64,000 bases of DNA from UMGS363 sp051881815 (GTDB lineage Bacteria; Bacillota; Clostridia; Oscillospirales; Ruminococcaceae), in the NCBI GenBank assembly GCA_051881815.1, contig JBJEQP010000041.1:93832-157831 (forward strand), read 5' to 3'. Positions 9,083 through 18,093 of this stretch are shown piece after piece. The notes below the pieces were generated by a model. It worked only from the letters and a program-made list of their open reading frames with translations. It made no database searches and was not told the DNA's origin. Both the position numbers and the translations under genes were made by a program. Numbering within the stretch: position 1 is the stretch's first letter; the number at the start of each line of letters is the position of its first letter.

Positions 9083-9520
9083 TTGAAGCGGTTTGAGTTT
9101 TCACTTAACAAGCTTATGGGATATAAAAAACAGGTGCTTGACAGAGAAAAGAACAATCTCGCTCACCTGCGTATGCAGCAGCAGCAGATGCAGGAGGAAA
9201 AAGATCAGCTCGAAGCAAAGCTCAAACACTCGGCTGACGAATACCGTGAGCTTTCGGGCAAGGGCATAACCGTTATGCAGATAACGATGTTCAAGAGCTA
9301 TCACCAGTCCCTGCGTATGCAGATAAAGGAGCTGGAAAATTCAATAGAGGAAATGGAGAAAAAGGTGCAGAAGCAGCTCGGCGTTGTCATTGACGCAACG
9401 AAGGAGGTTTCCTCGCTTGAAAAGCTTGAAGAAAAACAGCTTGAAGAGTACAAGTTCAAGGTTCGGAAAGCGGAAGAACAGTTCATTTCCGAATATGTTA
9501 TGAACAGTACTTATAAATAA
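9083..9520 (+). CDS. fliJ: Flagellar export protein FliJ
   Basis: The 145-aa, almost wholly helical, charged protein begins with the FliJ pattern FEFSLNKLMGYKKQVLDREK. It is a coiled-coil chaperone-like component that sits in the FliI hexamer. It begins at TTG behind GGAGG, 16 nt after fliI. Confidence 0.88.
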   Translation: MKRFEFSLNKLMGYKKQVLDREKNNLAHLRMQQQQMQEEKDQLEAKLKHSADEYRELSGKGITVMQITMFKSYHQSLRMQIKELENSIEEMEKKVQKQLGVVIDATKEVSSLEKLEEKQLEEYKFKVRKAEEQFISEYVMNSTYK

Positions 9521-9551
9521 ATTATTCTTCACTTGAAAGGAGGTGAAAATT

Positions 9552-11039
9552 ATGGATATAAGCGGCATACTCAATATCGGCACGGATATTATCGATCCCG
9601 GCTTCGGTATGGCAGACAGCGGCTCGGCTTCGGATATAAGCTTCAACGATATCCTCGGCTCGGCGATCACGGCAGAAACTCCCGTAACGGATGTTCCGCA
9701 GGAGATCGACATTGAAGAGGATACGGCAGATGACAGCACCTTCTCGCAGCTCGTTTCGGAGCTTGCGCAGGATGTTTCCAAAGCGGATAAAAGCGTTATC
9801 GACGCAGCGATAAAAATGATGCTCTCGGCCGGAAATGCGGCTGAAAGATTCATGTATGGCAGCTCGGACAGCGCTTTGCAGAACGATGAGGAAAAAAGCA
9901 CCGATGTTATCACGATTCTTTCCGATATGATAAAGCTCGTAAATTCACAGGGCGGCGACGAAAATGTTTCGGAAGAAGAAACGGGACTTTCACTTACGCT
10001 CGGAGATATTGCTTCATTGCTCAAAAAGGGACTTTCCGAAGGAATGACAGCAGAAGAGCTTTCGGATGAGATGAAAAGGCTTGTGCAGAATGATGATACC
10101 GACCTTTCGGCTCTTGCAAACGCAGCGGTTTCGATGATGGAAATGATGCCTGTCAGCATTGAGCCCGAGATCCCCGATGAACTGCAGTTTGGATCGGCAG
10201 CAAAAGCGGCTTCGGTGACGGAAGTTCTTTCCTCCGACGCACCGCCGGCACAGAAGGCGGAAACGATCGTATCTATCTTTGAGAATAAGACGGAGCTTAA
10301 CGATCTGCCTTCCTTTGAAAGCTTTTACGATTCTTTGAAGCTCGCATTTTCCGGCAAGACCGATGCAGAAATGCCTGATGCTTCCTTTGCGGCGATACGC
10401 AAGACGGCGGCATTTGCAAGGATCAATGATGTTTCGGCGCAGATAAGAGTTATTACAGGCTCGGACGATGAAAGCGTTGTACAGACAGCGGCAATTGCGG
10501 CGGTCAATAACGTTCTTGCGGATATCATTCCCGATGCGGAGATACCGTCAGACCCTGTTGAGGTCTACAAGGAGCTTGCAGACTTTGCGGTAAGACAGAT
10601 AACGCAGAGCATAAGCGAAAATGTTCAGAACGATCCGATACATGAGCTTGTAGTCGTACTCAAGCCTGAAAATCTCGGTGAAGTCGCAGTTAAGGTGACG
10701 ACCGATACATCGGGTGCGGTTTCGATAGTTCTTGCAGCTTCAAACGAAGAGGTCGGCAGGGCGCTTGCAGCTAACTCGGCGGCACTTTCGGAAAGCTTTG
10801 CAAAGCAGAACATCAGCGTTGAAAATATCAATGTTGTTGCACCGTCGGAAGCAGCTTCCTATATGGGACTTGACTTCTCGAACCGTGGCTTTGACCGCAG
10901 GAACGGCGACGCTTCACAGAGCGGAAATACGAACAACAGCCGTGTTTCCGGCATTTCAACAGCTGAGGACGAAGCGGAAAGCGGCGTTACAGCGGCAAGA
11001 AAACTTTTAAAGGAGGCAAAATTATGGCTAACAGCTTAG
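9552..11039 (+). CDS. fliK: Flagellar hook-length control protein FliK
   Basis: Translation most likely starts at the ATG at 9552, 8 nt after AAAGGAGG; a GTG at 9543 lies inside the ribosome site. The ~495-aa protein is acidic and Ala/Ser-rich for most of its length (molecular ruler) and has the conserved C-terminal Flg_hook domain (HELVVVLKPENLGEVAVKV, about 360-440) that interacts with FlhB. Its end overlaps flgD by 16 nt. Confidence 0.88.
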   Translation: MDISGILNIGTDIIDPGFGMADSGSASDISFNDILGSAITAETPVTDVPQEIDIEEDTADDSTFSQLVSELAQDVSKADKSVIDAAIKMMLSAGNAAERFMYGSSDSALQNDEEKSTDVITILSDMIKLVNSQGGDENVSEEETGLSLTLGDIASLLKKGLSEGMTAEELSDEMKRLVQNDDTDLSALANAAVSMMEMMPVSIEPEIPDELQFGSAAKAASVTEVLSSDAPPAQKAETIVSIFENKTELNDLPSFESFYDSLKLAFSGKTDAEMPDASFAAIRKTAAFARINDVSAQIRVITGSDDESVVQTAAIAAVNNVLADIIPDAEIPSDPVEVYKELADFAVRQITQSISENVQNDPIHELVVVLKPENLGEVAVKVTTDTSGAVSIVLAASNEEVGRALAANSAALSESFAKQNISVENINVVAPSEAASYMGLDFSNRGFDRRNGDASQSGNTNNSRVSGISTAEDEAESGVTAARKLLKEAKLWLTA

Positions 11040-12754
11040 GAAACCTTTCTATCGAATCAACGGGCGGTGCTTATTCAAAGTACAGCAACAAGGTCGTTGA
11101 TACGACAAAGGGCGACGAAGCTAATTCCTACATGGACTTCGACAGCTACTTAAAGGTACTCGCTGCGCAGATGTCCAATCAGGATTTCAACGATCCGATG
11201 AGTGATTCCGAAATGCTCCAGCAGATGTCTTCCTATTCAATGCTCGAAGGCATCAAGAATATGACCTCACAGTCCAACATCAGCTATGCGACAAACCTTG
11301 TCGGAAAGGCTGTTACGGTAAATGACGGTTATGATTACGATACGGGCATTGTTGAATCGGTAGTTGTTACGGACGGCACACCTTATCTTGTTGTAAACGG
11401 CGGCAAGTATGAAGTTTCGACCGTTTCAAATGTTACATCCGCCGACATTTACAATCTTCTCTCAAGGCTCATCGACCAGGAAGTAAATATCCACGGTGCG
11501 ACCGAGGACGAGATAGTTGCAAGCGGCAAGGTAACGAATGTTCTTATGCTTGACGGCAATGCTTATGTTATTGTTGACGGCAAGGAAAAATATCCGCTCA
11601 AGGATGTTTCGCTCAAAAGAGCAGAGGGCTCCGAGGAAGGCGGCGAGGGAGATACTTCCGAAAATGGCACGGAAAACTCCGAAAGCACATCGGACAACAC
11701 GACGATCACAGATACAGCCGTTCCCGGTTCGGAGGCAATGTCCAGCTATATAACACAGTCGGACGCTTTGTTCAGCGAGCTTATGAGCACCATTGATTCT
11801 ATCAGCGGCAATGAAACACAGACCGCCAGCGTTATCAACAACCTTAAACCCAATCTTGACGGCTATGAAACCGTAACGGTAACAAAGCTTGATATCCCGA
11901 ACTATGCGGCAGCATTCATTGCACAGTATGAGGATCTTCAGGAGCTTATCGCTCCGAGCAGCGTACTTGCAAATGACAGCGATGTTATTTCAACAAATAT
12001 GATCTCCGATGGGGAGAGCTCCGGCAAGGAAAACTCGGATATCAGCACTCTTATCGCAAACAGTACTTCTTCCGAGTCTCCCGCAGTTTCCACTTCAAAA
12101 AGAACCTTAACAATAGGTCAGAATGATACTCAGCTCACGACATCCAACCTTTATTCTTTGGCAAGAACATCAAGAACGGGTAATCTTACTCCGACGCTTA
12201 CAAACGACCAGGTTTACAATCTGATCACATCGGGCGACTACACAGCAAGATACAATCAGAAATACGGTCTTGAGTTGTATTCCGATTCAAAGCCGGGTAT
12301 TTCTACTTCCGACTGCGTTCCGCACAGGATCTATGCAGACGAGTACCCCGAAGAAGCAGCACTTGCCGACGCTATCGGAACAAGAATGTATGATATCCGA
12401 TTCATCCACAACACAGCTATCACCACAAGGGTCGATACTTCAAGAGTTATCGGTACAACGATCAGCGGCAGAGAGATCTGTGAAATAGGCTTCTGCGGCA
12501 TAGGCAGACTCGGCGAAGTTGTTACCTTCAAGGATGGAAAGCAGCGTGTTGAGATCATGTTCGACAACGGTCATTCGGCTTGGCTTGAAACATCGGGCAA
12601 ATACACCATTGAAGAGATAATCAATCAGCAGGTCGGAGATGATGTTACACCGTTTGAAGTTGCATTGGCTTCTTACGCAAAGTCTGCTTCGGCACAGAGA
12701 TTTGAAAATCTCAGGCAGAATCTTACTTCAATGGGAGTAAATGTTGTCGGCTAA
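11024..12754 (+). CDS. flgD: Flagellar hook-capping protein FlgD, enlarged
   Basis: The first ~100 residues carry the FlgD signature (FDSYLKVLAAQMSNQDFNDPM, residues ~31-51) and a FlgD-like beta domain follows (NLVGKAVTV...). At 576 aa it is more than twice the usual length: a Ser/Thr/Glu-rich stretch near 200-240 leads into an extra ~330 residues of unrecognised sequence, ending with a compact domain (CEIGFCGIGRLGEVVTF). FlgD caps the growing hook. Start is supported by AAAGGAGG inside fliK. Confidence 0.85.
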   Translation: MANSLGNLSIESTGGAYSKYSNKVVDTTKGDEANSYMDFDSYLKVLAAQMSNQDFNDPMSDSEMLQQMSSYSMLEGIKNMTSQSNISYATNLVGKAVTVNDGYDYDTGIVESVVVTDGTPYLVVNGGKYEVSTVSNVTSADIYNLLSRLIDQEVNIHGATEDEIVASGKVTNVLMLDGNAYVIVDGKEKYPLKDVSLKRAEGSEEGGEGDTSENGTENSESTSDNTTITDTAVPGSEAMSSYITQSDALFSELMSTIDSISGNETQTASVINNLKPNLDGYETVTVTKLDIPNYAAAFIAQYEDLQELIAPSSVLANDSDVISTNMISDGESSGKENSDISTLIANSTSSESPAVSTSKRTLTIGQNDTQLTTSNLYSLARTSRTGNLTPTLTNDQVYNLITSGDYTARYNQKYGLELYSDSKPGISTSDCVPHRIYADEYPEEAALADAIGTRMYDIRFIHNTAITTRVDTSRVIGTTISGREICEIGFCGIGRLGEVVTFKDGKQRVEIMFDNGHSAWLETSGKYTIEEIINQQVGDDVTPFEVALASYAKSASAQRFENLRQNLTSMGVNVVG

Positions 12755-12775
12755 ACGAAAGGACGGTGCTTCGGG

Positions 12776-13195
12776 TTGCTTATCAGCGAACTGATGCAGT
12801 CGAGAGGCATTGCGCCGGTCACTACGGGCAGAGTCGGCGGATTTACCCCTCCGAAGACCTCGGCTGAAGACGGCGGATTTGCAAGGGAACTGCAAAATCA
12901 GCTTGACGAAAAAAAACGCACCGAGCAGAACGGACAAAGCGGAGTTGTCTTTTCCAAGCACGCTCTTGAGAGGATCTCCGAACGGCAGATAGATATTGAA
13001 AACGGCGATACTCTTGAACGGCTCAATAAGGCTGTTGAGCTTGCAGGCGAAAAAGGCTCGAATGACGCACTTGTTATGATAGGCTCAAATGCTTTTATCG
13101 TCAGCATAAAAAACAACAAGGTCATAACGACCCTTTCTGCAGATGATATGCAGGGAAACATTTTTACGAATATTGATTCAACTGTTATAATGTAA
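12776..13195 (+). CDS. TIGR02530-family flagellar operon protein
   Basis: The 139-aa protein matches the small family found between flgD and flgE in many Bacillota; the conserved core is FSKHALERISERQIDI (about 59-74) followed by a beta-rich segment (DALVMIGSNAFIVSIKNNKVI). Function is unknown. A TTG at 12776 is used here; an ATG at 12794 is possible. The stop codon lies inside the first hairpin of the flgE leader. Confidence 0.8.
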   Translation: MLISELMQSRGIAPVTTGRVGGFTPPKTSAEDGGFARELQNQLDEKKRTEQNGQSGVVFSKHALERISERQIDIENGDTLERLNKAVELAGEKGSNDALVMIGSNAFIVSIKNNKVITTLSADDMQGNIFTNIDSTVIM

Positions 13196-13271
13196 ACAAA
13201 CAGCTGCGTGTTTACAACGATCGGACCTGACGGAGATCGTTACTGCACCCTGACCGACTTGACGGGTGCAG
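13191..13271 (+). promoter_or_regulatory. Three consecutive hairpins in the flgE leader
   Basis: Stem 1 TGTAAAC/GTTTACA (13191-13197 with 13210-13216, 12-nt loop), stem 2 ACGATC/GATCGT (13217-13222 with 13235-13240, 12-nt loop), stem 3 CTGCACCC/GGGTGCAG (13243-13250 with 13264-13271, 13-nt loop). All stems are perfect and adjacent, none has a T-tail, and the flgE ribosome site AAGGAG follows at 13292. Loop 2 has a GGA at each end, the core of CsrA sites. The role is inferred. Confidence 0.7.
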
Positions 13272-13306
13272 CGCGTGGCACAAAGAGCTTTAAGGAGTGT
13301 TATAAA

Positions 13307-14647
13307 ATGGTTAGATCTCTTTATTCAGGCGTTTCGGGACTTACCTCCCACCAGACAAAAATGGACGTTATCGGTAACAATATCGCAAACGTCAATACTT
13401 ACGGCTTCAAATCCTCGAGAGCTTCCTTCAGCGATGTTTTCTACCAGTCGGTAAAGACCGCAGCTGCAGGTACCGAGAGCTTTGCAGGTAATAACCCCTC
13501 GACCGTTGGTTACGGTACGCAGGTAGCTTCTATCGACAGAGATATGTCGCAGTCCTCGTTCCAGTCCACCAACAGAACTCTCGACCTTGCGATCAGCGGC
13601 GACGGTTTCTTCGCAACGGGCGCATTCTCTTCGGGCGCAGACGGCGGTGCTCCCGATATCACCGCTTCCCCCGATTCTATCACATACACAAGAAACGGTA
13701 ACTTCGGCATCGACAGCGCAGGTAATCTCGTTTCCAACAACAACAGATTTATTCTCGGTACAAGAAACACCGAAGAAGGACTTCTCAAAAACAGTGATCT
13801 GAGCGCACAGGAGCTTCTCAAGACAAAGCTTGAGGACAACAACGGCGACAATCAGATCAATTCCACCGACTACACCTACGGCAATACGATCAACGTAAAC
13901 GACCTTATCGCAGACGCTTACGGCATCTATACCGATGAGAACACAGGCTATCTTTACACGAACAGAAAGCCTGAAGCAGTAGTCAAGGACGGCAAGGTAG
14001 TCGGCTTCAAGCAGGGCGAGATCGACAGAGATCCTACAACAGGCGAAGAAAACTATTACCTCTGCGACCTCAAGGGCAACTATGTTACCTTTGACGACAA
14101 GACCGATCTTGCATTCTTCAAGTACACTATGGCTGATCCTGCAGATCCTGCCAGCACAGCAAGTATATCTGCATATAACATGGTAGATAACGGCGGCGTT
14201 TGGACTGCTACGGCATACACTATCGTTAATCAGCCAGATCCCAATAATCCGCTCGGCGTTGACGATCTCGGCGTAACAGGCAAGTTCACATACGCTGACC
14301 TTGCAGCCTTCACTATCGGCTCGGACGGCGTTATCACGACCACCTACAACAATACGCTCAAGGCTATCGCGCGTATTGAGATAACTGTTTTCGACAACCC
14401 CGAGGGTCTTATTGAAAACGGCGATACAAGCTTCACCGAAACTGCAGCTTCCGGCTCGGGCAAGGTAAGAAAAGCAGGCGAACAGGGCGCAGGCACTATC
14501 GCTTCCAACAAGCTCGAAATGTCCAACGTAAACCTTGCACAGGAATTCTCCGATATGATCGTTACACAGAGAGGCTTCCAGGCTAACGCAAGAATTATCA
14601 CGACATCCGACTCGATGCTTGAAGAACTCGTAAACCTCAAGAGATAA
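13307..14647 (+). CDS. flgE: Flagellar hook protein FlgE
   Basis: Translation starts at the ATG at 13307 (MVRSLYSGVSGLTSHQTKMD) behind AAGGAG; an upstream in-frame GTG at 13208 would put the hairpin leader in the protein and is rejected. The 446-aa protein has N- and C-terminal D0 helices (NNIANVNTYGFKSSR; EFSDMIVTQRGFQANARII). It polymerises into the hook. It is followed by a GC hairpin and flbD. Confidence 0.95.
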   Translation: MVRSLYSGVSGLTSHQTKMDVIGNNIANVNTYGFKSSRASFSDVFYQSVKTAAAGTESFAGNNPSTVGYGTQVASIDRDMSQSSFQSTNRTLDLAISGDGFFATGAFSSGADGGAPDITASPDSITYTRNGNFGIDSAGNLVSNNNRFILGTRNTEEGLLKNSDLSAQELLKTKLEDNNGDNQINSTDYTYGNTINVNDLIADAYGIYTDENTGYLYTNRKPEAVVKDGKVVGFKQGEIDRDPTTGEENYYLCDLKGNYVTFDDKTDLAFFKYTMADPADPASTASISAYNMVDNGGVWTATAYTIVNQPDPNNPLGVDDLGVTGKFTYADLAAFTIGSDGVITTTYNNTLKAIARIEITVFDNPEGLIENGDTSFTETAASGSGKVRKAGEQGAGTIASNKLEMSNVNLAQEFSDMIVTQRGFQANARIITTSDSMLEELVNLKR

Positions 14648-14785
14648 GCGGGGAAGCCCCGCGGCAGGTTCGCGCCACGCTTCGTTTCGCCGAGGTGTGC
14701 ATAATAAACTGTTTTTGCGGATCGGCTGTATTCTGCTCAATAATGTTTTATCCTTCGGTCGGCAGCTCTGTTCGGCGGAGCTGCC
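14648..14785 (+). promoter_or_regulatory. Hairpins in the flgE-flbD gap
   Basis: GCGGGG/CCCCGC with a 3-nt loop begins directly after the flgE stop (14648-14662), and GGCAGCTC/GAGCTGCC with a 9-nt loop lies at 14761-14785. Neither has a T-tail, so they look like mRNA-stabilising or processing stems rather than terminators. The gap is 167 bp, large for this operon. Confidence 0.5.
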
Positions 14786-14814
14786 ATTCCGTGGGAGATG
14801 AAGGTGAAAAAGTA

Positions 14815-15003
14815 ATGATACTGGTAACAAGGCTAAACGGAACGCCGCTCATGCTCAATGAGGAATTCATTGAAGCGGCAGAGGAAACTCCCGATACAGT
14901 TGTCACAATGATGAACGGTCATCGCTATATACTCAAAGAAAAGCTTGACGAAATTATTGAAAAAATGTTTGAATTCCGCCGAAACTGCGGTAAAGAGCAA
15001 TGA
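14815..15003 (+). CDS. flbD: FlbD-family flagellar protein
   Basis: The 62-aa protein starts at 14815 (MILVTRLNGTPLMLNEEFIE) and matches the small FlbD/SwrD family in length and sequence. In Bacillus the homologue SwrD increases stator power, consistent with motA and motB immediately downstream. A longer ORF from 14695 is not used because it would read through the leader hairpin. Confidence 0.88.
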   Translation: MILVTRLNGTPLMLNEEFIEAAEETPDTVVTMMNGHRYILKEKLDEIIEKMFEFRRNCGKEQ

Positions 15004-15060
15004 AAGATCCGGGTTTTAACTCGTTAAACATATAGAAAAATCAAGGAGGATATCTACCAA

Positions 15061-15855
15061 ATGAATATTTCAGGTATTATCGGTTTGGTTCTGGCTATTG
15101 GACTTATAGTTTTCGGAATCCTGCAGGGAGGAAGTATGCTTAACTTCTGGGATCCGTCTTCGGTGCTTATCGTTCTGGGCGGTACTGTCGGTGCGCTTAT
15201 TTTTACATATCCTGCTTCGGTTCTCAAAAACGTAGGCAAGATGCTCAAAATTGCATTTATGCCGAAAAAATATGACCCCGAGGAATACATCGCACAGATG
15301 GTCGAGCATTGTAAAACTGCCCGTATGAAGGGTATACTTGCACTTGAAGAAAGTGCAAACGCCTGCACCGACCCGTTCATGAAGTCAGCGCTCATGCTCA
15401 TAGTTGACGCTAATGAATCGGACAAGATAAAGTCCATGCTCGATGACTCGATCGACTTTATGTGCGAACGTCACGAAAGCAACTTCGCTTTGTGGGTAAA
15501 GGGTTCAGCCGTTGCCCCTGCGATGGGAATGGTTGGTACGCTCGTTGGTCTTATCAATATGCTCAAGGGAATGGACGTTACAAGCTCCGATTCGGCTGCA
15601 ACGCTCGGTCTTTCGATGTCCACCGCCCTTATCACAACGTTCTACGGCTGTATTGTTGCCCATATTTTCTGCGGACCTATAGGAAACCTCTGCAAATATA
15701 ACCATAATCAGGAAATTCTCTGTTTACAGATAATAGAAGAGGGAACGCTCGCTATCGCAGCAGGCGCTAACCCGAGATACGTTGAAGAAAAGCTCAGAAT
15801 GATGCTCCCTGCGACTGCAAAACCGAAGGCAGGAAAAGGCGCGTCGGCAGAATAA
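15061..15855 (+). CDS. motA: Motor stator protein MotA
   Basis: The 264-aa protein has four transmembrane segments and the MotA_ExbB core (VAPAMGMVGTLVGLINML, about 150-168), with charged cytoplasmic loop residues that face FliG. It forms the ion-driven stator with MotB. AAGGAGG precedes the ATG. Confidence 0.95.
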   Translation: MNISGIIGLVLAIGLIVFGILQGGSMLNFWDPSSVLIVLGGTVGALIFTYPASVLKNVGKMLKIAFMPKKYDPEEYIAQMVEHCKTARMKGILALEESANACTDPFMKSALMLIVDANESDKIKSMLDDSIDFMCERHESNFALWVKGSAVAPAMGMVGTLVGLINMLKGMDVTSSDSAATLGLSMSTALITTFYGCIVAHIFCGPIGNLCKYNHNQEILCLQIIEEGTLAIAAGANPRYVEEKLRMMLPATAKPKAGKGASAE

Positions 15856-15950
15856 AGCCTGATTTGTCATTTTCTGTAAAAAACGTTCGAAGGAAATTTT
15901 GAAAAATTCTATTTTTTTTACAAAAAACTATGGCAATTTGTTAAGAAATG

Positions 15951-15959
15951 TGGTATAAT
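15951..15959 (+). promoter_or_regulatory. Extended -10 promoter upstream of motB
   Basis: TGGTATAAT at 15951-15959 is a perfect TATAAT with the TGn extension; a weak -35 (ATGGCA, 15930-15935) lies 18 bp upstream. It sits in a 195-bp gap between motA and motB, so motB and downstream genes may have an internal promoter. Confidence 0.5.
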
Positions 15960-16050
15960 AATTTGAAGTCTATAATTCAGATGCTTTATTACCGATTTTC
16001 TGACTACGAATTGTTATATATGTCTGTTTTTATACTGTGAGGTGATTTTT

Positions 16051-17019
16051 GTGGCTCGAAAGCGCGGCGGCGGTGGAGAAGAAGAAGGCGGAAGCTGGAT
16101 GGATACCTATGGTGACATGGTAACGCTGCTTTTAACGTTCTTCGTTCTGCTGTTCTCAATGTCATCTATGGATACAAGCAAGTGGCAGTATATCGCCGAG
16201 GCTTTCTCAAAAGGAAAGATCTCCGATACTGATATCCGTGTAGTCGGCGAGCCCGACCCGAACAACGATCCTACGGCTGTATATGACGATACGATCCCCG
16301 AAGTGCCCGAAGAGGAAACTCAGATCATTGATTTTGAGGATTTCTTTATGTACCTCAAAGAGGTCATCGTTTCAAACGACCTTTCCGACAGCGTTAGTGT
16401 TGAAATGTCCGACACGGGCGTTTATATGCGATTCAGAGATAACATTTTCTTCGCAGGCGACAGTGATGTCCTGCTTGATGAAGGTAAATTTATCCTTGAT
16501 ATAATTTCAGACGGAATACGTTCGATAAACGAGCTTGTCTATGCCATAAAGGTCAGCGGTCATACTGCGGCGAGTGCTTCTTCAAGCGTCAATGAATGGG
16601 ATCTTTCCTCGGGAAGAGCCAATTCAGTTATCAATTACATGATTAGCCTTGACGCCTGCGATTCGGACAAGTTCTCGTCTGCAGGATACGGCAAGAACCG
16701 TCCGCTTGAGGATAACTCCACCGAAGAGGGCAGACGGCAGAATCGCCGTGTTGAGATAGTATTCATCCGCAATGATATGGATTTCACGAATCCCGATGTT
16801 CTCAATGAGCTTCTCCAGCTTGAATTCGGCACGAATTTTGTTCTTCCGTCAGGATCGGAAGGTTCATCCATGCTTGACGCAGATACTGCTGCAGAAGCGG
16901 ATGAAACTATTACTCCTGCCGATACGGAAAGAAACGACCCCGACAGGAATTATGCTTCCAAAGAGGACGCTATCAACGAAATGAAGGAAAGCAAGGCTGC
17001 CCTACCGGCGGCAGAATGA
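16051..17019 (+). CDS. motB: Motor stator protein MotB
   Basis: The GTG at 16051 is preferred over 16042 because GAGGTGA then sits at the right distance. The 322-aa protein has one N-terminal transmembrane helix with the ion-carrying Asp (D22, in TYGDMVTLLLTFF), a plug/linker and an OmpA-like peptidoglycan-binding domain (VSGHTAASASSS ... AGYGKNRPLEDN). The acidic tail is longer than usual. fliL, often next, is absent. Confidence 0.94.
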   Translation: MARKRGGGGEEEGGSWMDTYGDMVTLLLTFFVLLFSMSSMDTSKWQYIAEAFSKGKISDTDIRVVGEPDPNNDPTAVYDDTIPEVPEEETQIIDFEDFFMYLKEVIVSNDLSDSVSVEMSDTGVYMRFRDNIFFAGDSDVLLDEGKFILDIISDGIRSINELVYAIKVSGHTAASASSSVNEWDLSSGRANSVINYMISLDACDSDKFSSAGYGKNRPLEDNSTEEGRRQNRRVEIVFIRNDMDFTNPDVLNELLQLEFGTNFVLPSGSEGSSMLDADTAAEADETITPADTERNDPDRNYASKEDAINEMKESKAALPAAE

Positions 17020-17077
17020 TATACCTACAAACTACAGATCGGTTTTTCCGTCTGTCAGAAAGGAATGATCCGAATAT

Positions 17078-18085
17078 ATGGCTGACATACTGTCGCAAAG
17101 CCAGATAGACGCTCTTCTGAACAGCTTTTCCGAAGAGGGCGCCAAGGCTTTGGACGAGATCGAGGAGCAGTCAAACGAGAAAAAAGTCAAGACATACGAC
17201 TTTAAAATGCCGAAGAAGTTCACAAAGGAACAGCTCAAAACGATCGACGGCATTTTTGAAAACTATTCCCGTGTTCTTTCCTCATATCTGACCGGTCTGC
17301 TTCGCGTTTACTGCAAGGTGGAGGTCATTCAGACAGAAGAACAGCTCTATTATGAGTTCAATAACGCTCTCCCCGACTATGTTATGATGTCTATGGTCAA
17401 TATGGGGATCATGGACGATGATGTACTTGAAACAAGCTGTATAATCCAGCTTTCCAACCCTATCAGCTACACGATGATGGACAGACTCATGGGCGGTGCA
17501 GGCACCTATACCGACCAGTCGAGGGACTTCACCGAGATCGAAGTCGAGCTTCTGACGACCGTGCTCAAGCGCATGGCGTCGCTGCTCAAGGAACCTTGGG
17601 GAAGCTACATAGATGTTAATCCGTCGCTTACCTCGGTCGAAACAAACTCCAGAGTCGTTCAGCCGTTCTCACCCGATGAAGTCGTGATAATCGTAATGCT
17701 TGAGGTCGAGATCAAGGACGTTAAGAATACTATTTCGATATGTATTCCTGCAATGGGTCTTGAATCAATAATGGCAAAGTTCGGCGATAAGTGGTCAAGA
17801 GGAACCAAGAAGCTTGATCCGAAGCGTGAGAATGAGAGAAAGCTCTCGCTTATGGATGCGATAAAGGATTCCGACCTTAATATCGATGCCATTCTTTGCG
17901 AAACAACACTTGATCTGTATGATGTTCTTACCCTCCAGGTGGGCGATGTCATTCCGCTCAATGTGCCGATCGACAGCAATATTACCGTTAAGATCGGAAA
18001 TAATCTCTGGTTTGACGGCAAGCTTGGCATTAAAAACAACAAGAAAGCCGTTAAAATCGATAATATATATAAAGAATTGAGGTAA
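17078..18085 (+). CDS. fliM: Flagellar motor switch protein FliM
   Basis: The 335-aa protein has the N-terminal CheY-P docking motif (LSQSQIDALL, ~5-14), the CheC-like middle domain (LMGGAG, about 133) and a C-terminal SpoA domain (LTLQVGDVIPLNVPID). It forms the C ring with FliG and FliY. Confidence 0.96.
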   Translation: MADILSQSQIDALLNSFSEEGAKALDEIEEQSNEKKVKTYDFKMPKKFTKEQLKTIDGIFENYSRVLSSYLTGLLRVYCKVEVIQTEEQLYYEFNNALPDYVMMSMVNMGIMDDDVLETSCIIQLSNPISYTMMDRLMGGAGTYTDQSRDFTEIEVELLTTVLKRMASLLKEPWGSYIDVNPSLTSVETNSRVVQPFSPDEVVIIVMLEVEIKDVKNTISICIPAMGLESIMAKFGDKWSRGTKKLDPKRENERKLSLMDAIKDSDLNIDAILCETTLDLYDVLTLQVGDVIPLNVPIDSNITVKIGNNLWFDGKLGIKNNKKAVKIDNIYKELR

Positions 18086-18093
18086 GAGCAATA

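Noticed and set aside
13208..13306. N-terminal extension of FlgE from GTG 13208
   Set aside because: It would translate the hairpin leader; the family start (MVRSLYSG) at 13307 has its own AAGGAG.
13325..14830. 501-aa minus-strand ORF opposite flgE
   Set aside because: A Cys-rich shadow frame of flgE with no domain signature.
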